Below, one piece after another: positions 44,443 to 48,965 of a DNA stretch of 48,965 bases; within the stretch, counting starts at the first letter, position 1, and every line of letters begins with the position of its first letter. Under the pieces are notes generated by a model, which did no database searches, had not been told where the DNA came from, and was given only the letters and a program-made list of their open reading frames with translations. Made by a program: the position numbers and the translations under genes. Source of the DNA: Gnetum montanum (lineage: Eukaryota > Streptophyta > Gnetopsida > Gnetales > Gnetaceae); the NCBI GenBank assembly GCA_015680685.1, contig MNCI01005473.1, forward strand, positions 120,996 to 169,960, written 5' to 3'.

Positions 44443-45985
44443 ATGATGAAATCATCTCCTTCCTTCTTGAAATATGGTGTTGTTTAAACATGCAATTTTG
44501 ATAATTCTTTCTAGTAAGATAGCCATTAATTCTCTAGAACCAGGCCCTAGGTGCTTGCCTTAGGCCATATAGAGCTTTGTTGAGTTTCCATACATTATTA
44601 TCTCTTCCTTTCATAAGATAACCTTTGGGCTAGTAGATGTATACCTCTTGTTTAATGTATCCATTTAGAAATGCTAAGATGACATCCATTTGTTGAACCT
44701 TTAGTTCTTTACGTGCTCCTATGGAGAGAATGAGCTTGATGATTTCAAATCTAGCCACTAGTACAATGATTTCTTCATAATTAAAGTGTTTCTTTTGTTT
44801 GAATCTTCTTATCATAATCCTTTCTCTATGTGTTGTGACTTCTTGTTTCTCATTGTACTTTGTTTTATATATTTGATTTCAATTACTACCATTTTCATCT
44901 TTTTGTTTATCCACTAATTCCCATGTGTTATTTCTTAGGATTGCATTGTACTCTTTGTTTATGGATTTTTTCCAAACTTTTAATCTCATGGCTTCCTTGA
45001 CATTGGTTGGTTCATTTGAGATTGACAAACATGCCATCTTTGTAATATTGTGAGATCTTGTAGTTCTTCTTTCAAAATTTGTGTCTAGCATTTGAGTTTG
45101 AGAATGATCTCTTTGAACCCAAGGTTTTAAACTTATATATGTGTTCAATTTTCCTTGTTGTTTGAAAAAGTCACGTGTAGTGAACTTTCTTTCATCAAAT
45201 ATAATATTTCTTGAAACATGTCATTTCTCATTCATTAGATCATAGTACCTGTATCTAATAGTATTAGAATCATAACCAAGAAAAATACATTTCTTTCCTC
45301 TATCTTCAAGTTTATCAATGAATTGTTTTAGCATCTTTACATATCAATGATATGCAAATATTCTCATATGACATAATTTAGAAATTCTATTCTATAGAAC
45401 TTCATATGAAGATTTGTCTTAATTACTATGATTCAATTAAAAATTTAACAAGTAGTTGTGATGAACGTACTCCAATATTAATTACATAGTGAGATATGCT
45501 TTAGTAAGCACCTTAACATGTCTTATATTATTCTATTCTTTTTTTAGCTACTCCATTTCATTTTAAGCTATATCAACATGTTATCTAATGAAAAATAACA
45601 TTTTCTTTATAGAACTTTTAAAATTTTTTATTTATAAATTCACCTCCTTTTTCTAATTCGATGGTCTTAATCTTAACATTCTTGGATTTTTTAATCAACT
45701 TATAAAAATTTTCAAATTATTTGATGGCTTCATCCTTTAGCTTCAAATTGTAAGTCAAAGTGTATCTTGAGTAGTCATCTACTGTGACCATAAAATTATT
45801 TATCTCTTCTATTGAAATAATGGGCATTGGCCAAACAAGATTCATGTGTAGAAGATTAAATGGTTTTTCCTTCTTTATCATGTGAGAGTTGTGAGGAAAA
45901 TTGGTTTGCTTTCTGTTAGCACATTTTTACCATTTCATGGAACAGTAGCCAAGTCATGTTTGTACAGCATCATCAACAATTCTCT
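44443..45985 (-). pseudogene. Ty1/copia pol, 5' part (integrase, start of RT)
   Basis: Read from 45985 down: remnant of the pre-integrase zinc region and integrase core (FITTTCQIFN, EYLHIIDM, then the late-integrase block LLVMILILLDTGT), the linker at 45148-44879 (SISNEPTNVKEAMRLKVWKK, NNTWELVDKQKDENGSN) and RT at 44815-44460 ([55 protein letters not shown]). It stops in the middle of RT at 44443, exactly where element D begins, and resumes with YVDD at 21780. Upstream gag is missing; host-gene fragments begin at about 45990. Confidence 0.85.
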
Positions 45986-45989
45986 AAAA

Positions 45990-46203
45990 CACCAGGAGCA
46001 ATAGAATTCTGAAAATTGTGCTCATTAGCAGCCTTTTAACTGGTTTTCTTTGGTTGGTTTGTACAGGTATCCTATTTCATAAAAGGAAAAACAAAAAGGC
46101 CAAATTATAGATTCCCAGGTTGGGTGAATAGTTTTTAAAACTCTCCCTTCAAGAACTCGTCGCAGCCACCGACAATTTTAGTGCAGCTAATTTGGTAGGA
46201 CGG
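45990..46203 (+). pseudogene. Receptor-like kinase fragment (TM and juxtamembrane)
   Basis: Plus-strand frame: RSNRILKIVLISSLLTGFLW, then LVCTGILFHKRKNKKAKL (a transmembrane helix plus basic stop-transfer), IPRLGE, and LSLQELVAATDNFSAANLVG R. The last block is the classical start of plant LRR receptor-kinase catalytic domains (F..ELxxATdnFsxxNLiGrGgFG). It stops at the glycine loop, where a different gene fragment takes over. Two TAG codons replace Q/S-type codons. Closest in style to EFR/FLS2-like LRR-XII kinases, by inference only. Confidence 0.8.
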
Positions 46204-46700
46204 TAATGGCAGCAATGGAAATGAAAATAGAAGAGGAAATTGGAAGGATTCTGAGTGCAACATTTGCTTGGATATGGTGGCAGGTCCAGTGGTTATAGCG
46301 TGCAGGCATCTCTTCTACTGGGCCTGCCTTTATCAATGGCTCCACCTGCACTCACAGTCGCACGAATGCCCCGTCTGCAAGGGTTTGGCTCCTGATTCAA
46401 ATATTATTCCAATATACGATCGAGGCCATACCTCTGCAAATCCAAGTACAAGCACAATTTGAGCCAGAGCTGGAGGAGCCTGAAATGGCAACAGAAGCAG
46501 AGTGTGGTTTAAGGATCCCTAAGAGACCTCTAGCACACTGTATCTAGAGGTTCAGCGATGCCACCATGCAGAATCCCCATCGTGAAGATGATGTGCTTGC
46601 ACATCTCAAAACTTTCAGATACGTGCTTGAAAATGGCAGTCATGACACCATAGCAGACCTAGGGTTTCCGCGTTGGAGCATAACAGCAGCGAAAATAATG
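46199..46700 (+). pseudogene. RMA-type RING E3 ubiquitin ligase fragment
   Basis: Frame open from 46199 to the TGA at 46460: G/N-rich lead, then DSECNICLDMVAGPVVIACR, HLFYWACLYQWLHLH, ECPVCKGLAPDSNIIPIYDR. This is a C3HC4 RING of the RMA/RNF5 family (family form CNICLD.AQ.PVVT.CGHLFCW.C...WLH...ECPVCK..). All zinc ligands are present, but the family GHLFCW has become RHLFYW: the C is Y, so one zinc ligand is lost. After the stop a second frame gives IPKRPLAHCI, similar to the IPxRP segment of RMA proteins. The C-terminal membrane anchor is not seen. No ATG in frame. Confidence 0.78.
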
Positions 46701-47029
46701 GTGGAAACAATAATACTAGCAGCGGCAACTACGCTTGCGTTTCGATCGAGTGTTTCTGCAACGCTGAGCACGTGCGTGCGAACCTGGGCCAGGGCCTTGC
46801 TCCGCAGCCGCGTGGGCGGAGGACAAGGTTGCAGAAGTAATGTGGTGATGAACATGGATAGCGCAACACTGTGGGAATAAATCAGCCAAACTAAAGAAAC
46901 TCTGGCCTGTTCTTCCAGAACCGCATGTTCAGCCACGCCGTTCACAGCGCAGCAGAGGATTACCAGGAATGATAACAGAAATGATAATCACTACTGCCCA
47001 CTATCTTTTCGGTGGATCCGACATGATCT
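46701..47029 (+). other. GC-richer unassigned gene-like fragment
   Basis: Base composition matches the neighbouring gene fragments. Frames contain NSSENNGGNNNTSSGNYACV and RMFSHAVHSAAEDYQE between stops. This may be the tail of the RING gene or a further fragment; I cannot assign it. The minus-strand ORF 46945-46640 has no recognisable motif and is probably an antisense shadow. Confidence 0.35.
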
Positions 47030-47450
47030 GTGACCATGGAGGAAGAATAACGGAGCCGCGAGAGAATTGGGAATAAGCTTGAAAATGGTGGAATCTGCGT
47101 AGAAATATGCGAATTTCAGATAACAATTGTGGGTGGGAGGATGTTTGTGCAGACGTACAGAAAGGCGTTTCAAACGTGGGATCTATTCAGCATTTGGGAC
47201 ATGGCTCAACTGCTGAAAATGTATCCTGGAGCTGTTCTTGATGTGGATTTCATGTTCAATGTCGATGACAGACCTGTGCTTCTACATCATATGGTTCCCA
47301 AGGAAACTCTTCCTCCTCTGCTCTTCAGCAACTGAACACCACACAGCAACATTACCGGATGCAGTGACAAAGCCTTCTTTTGTGGTGGCAATTGATATAT
47401 GGTTCTGGCTGAGATCGGCACAGGGCGAAATAATTTGAAACTGATTGCAG
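47030..47450 (+). pseudogene. GT90 (DUF821, CAP10-like) glycosyltransferase fragment
   Basis: The open part 47129-47335 reads GGRMFVQTYRKAFQTWDLFS, IWDMAQLLKMYPGAVLDVDF, MFNVDDRPVL. Plant GT90 proteins have GRLYVETYRKSFQTRDVFT, WGILQLLRRYPG.VPDL.LMFD here. After two frameshifts CSDKAFF (for YCGD...) and then IWFW followed by AEI (for DWSFWGWAEI) extend the match to about 47450. Members are secretory-pathway O-glycosyltransferases acting on proteins or cell-wall polymers. Only about one quarter of the domain remains. Confidence 0.78.
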
Positions 47451-47599
47451 AAACTAGGCAGTTCCAGGCCTGGCGCCTTCACATTCGGACTTCACATTCG
47501 AAGGCATTCTTAACGACACCAAGTAACCACCATCGTATTCAAATTTGTTTTTCCAAAAAACGTCATTTTTCCAAGGAAGCCAGCAGCAAATTTTACATG

Positions 47600-48965
47600 G
47601 ATATAAAATTCATATGATTTAATTATATAGTATCAGAAATTTGCAAGGATCGGCTTTATTAATTTTTAAGACCATACAGCTGCCTCCACCAACATCTACA
47701 CTAAGGTGGATGCCAAATTACTTTCTTAATACAGCCTGATCATGAGAATTACTAGGGCTTAATGAAATTTAGTAATTAAAATCCTAAATAATTAAAATAA
47801 AATGACAATTGTATGAAGCTCTTATAGTATGGAGATCTTGGATTTATTTTAAAAATTATTATATAGGTTGTTGCTTATAAAAGAGATATTTGTAATATTT
47901 ACACATGCCAATGTTAGCATGATTTTCTCCTAACTTCATGTATAAGTTACAACTTCCTAACTTGTTGGGCAAGTAATAACTTCCTTACTTGGGAGAGAAG
48001 TTATCCAAGATATTTTGAATACCTAACTACCTATGAGACCCTATAAAAGGGCTTCAAGGGTAGGAAGGAAGGGGATCTCACTCGGGGTCACACATTTTGG
48101 GATCACACACTAGGGGTCTCACTTTGGATTTTGGAGGAGGATTTGTAAAGAAGACATTGTGAAAGATTGCTTATAAGATGACTTGTTAAAGACAACATTT
48201 CAGCCTCTTTGTCATAGTCCTGTGCATTATGTTTATTTTTTATTTTTTTTAAATTGTTTAGCCAGTGGTTTTCATAGTATCATGCTTGGCAAGTAATTTT
48301 GGGATTTTTAGATTGCTGTTCTTGTTGCACGATAAAAAATTTCTATTAAAATTCTTCCATAGAAGATTTTGTGTTTGAAAGCCTTAAGAGCATTTTAGTA
48401 GTGAATTTTATTATTGTGCAATGTATAAGAACAACTATTGAGATTGTTTTAAGAGAGCCTCTCCATGTAGTCAAGCCATTGAACGATTCAATAGTCAAGA
48501 GGGTTCAGAAAATCTTTGGTATTTTGATAGGACCAGAATAGCTTCTTTTATCTTTAAAGTAAATCTCCATGGTATTTTAATTATAAATTGTCAAGTCTTT
48601 TAAAGGTTCTATTGAATGCAATTGTTGACATCCATTATCTAGCCAAAATAGAGTCTCATACATGATAGTTTACGCAGCAATTTTTTGGGTAGCGTAGTAG
48701 GAATGTCTTAAAGAAATTGCTTATTTTGAGCCTTGGAAGTTTGAACAATTCATAGTTATTGAATTTTGGATAGCTTTATTGCGAAGTGTTTACACGTATC
48801 ATTTTACCTTATTTAAACATTTGAGATCTTTACACAAATCTGCTTTCTTGTTCTCTTCTTTCTATTTCCATTGAATCTTGCTCTATTTCTAGTTTTCTTG
48901 TGGAACTATCTCTTTCTCTGGGGAAAATTAGAAGTAGATTCGCAGAGTTGTGCTCAAATGTTTTT
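47600..48965 (+). promoter_or_regulatory. AT-rich sequence with LTR-like promoter near 48040
   Basis: No coding region. CCCTATAAAAGGGCTTC at about 48039-48055 is a strong TATA box, followed by GATCTCACTCGGGGTCACAC and the near repeats GGGATCACACACTAGGGGTC. Upstream, AACTTCCTAACTTG/AACTTCCTTACTTGG-like words repeat. This layout is typical of an LTR U3-R region on the plus strand, but I found no second copy and no clear TG/CA ends. A host promoter is the alternative. Confidence 0.4.

Noticed and set aside
46199-46460. An intact RING protein gene
   Set aside because: There is no in-frame ATG, one zinc-ligand position is Y, the C-terminus is broken and the frame is fused to a kinase fragment.
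46640-46945. 101-codon minus-strand ORF with hydrophobic stretches
   Set aside because: It overlaps the GC-rich gene-fragment block whose recognised neighbours are all on the plus strand, has no family motif and is best explained as an antisense shadow.

Overview
This is an intergenic stretch of a large, repeat-rich plant nuclear genome. Nearly all of it is LTR-retrotransposon sequence of several ages, most of it riddled with stop codons and frameshifts. A decayed LINE tail, a foldback repeat and a small cluster of broken host-gene fragments (receptor kinase, RMA-type RING E3, GT90 glycosyltransferase) make up the rest. A gymnosperm-like genome is my inference from the depth of decay and the nesting; nothing here fixes the species. 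I see no intact host gene, tRNA, rRNA or CRISPR array.

Layout. 1-3088: the youngest and most GC-rich element (A, minus strand), with a gag ORF, a leader and a 5' LTR carrying 49-bp palindromic tandem repeats; it runs off the left edge. 3089-7328: Ty3/gypsy element B (minus; protease, gag, PBS, 5' LTR), apparently cut by A. 7329-10909: unrecognised decayed sequence ending in an LTR-like block. 10910-13250: plus-strand chromovirus (RNase H, integrase, chromodomain) broken by a foldback. 13283-17666: minus-strand chromovirus with its 5' LTR. 17900-18560: LINE C-terminus.

20770-45985 is a nested set that can be resolved by junctions and target-site duplications (TSDs). A minus-strand Ty1/copia element (20770-21780 and 44443-45985) was split by Ty3/gypsy element D (21781-44442, minus; LTRs 901 and 878 bp; TSD ATGGT/ATGAT). 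D was hit by a solo LTR (23091-32671; perfect TSD AGGTA). That solo LTR was hit by gypsy element C (24168-32493, plus; TSD ATGTC/ATGTG).

The main discovery is in C and D. D has gag, protease, RT, RNase H and integrase, then a long extra gene (ORF3). C has gag and ORF3 but no pol. The two ORF3 copies are homologous from start to stop, although they lie on opposite strands and are independently decayed. ORF3 has an N-terminal globular part, a middle domain, a long coiled coil and a proline-rich end. Each copy is preceded by a conserved hairpin with a compensatory base-pair change, an internal promoter built from the same kind of palindromic boxes plus TATA as that element's own LTR, and a splice acceptor directly abutting the ATG. 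This looks like a gypsy lineage with a third gene that has its own transcription unit.

At the right end, 45990-47450 joins three gene fragments within 1.5 kb and without recognisable introns, followed by AT-rich sequence with a TATA-containing LTR-like promoter near 48040.
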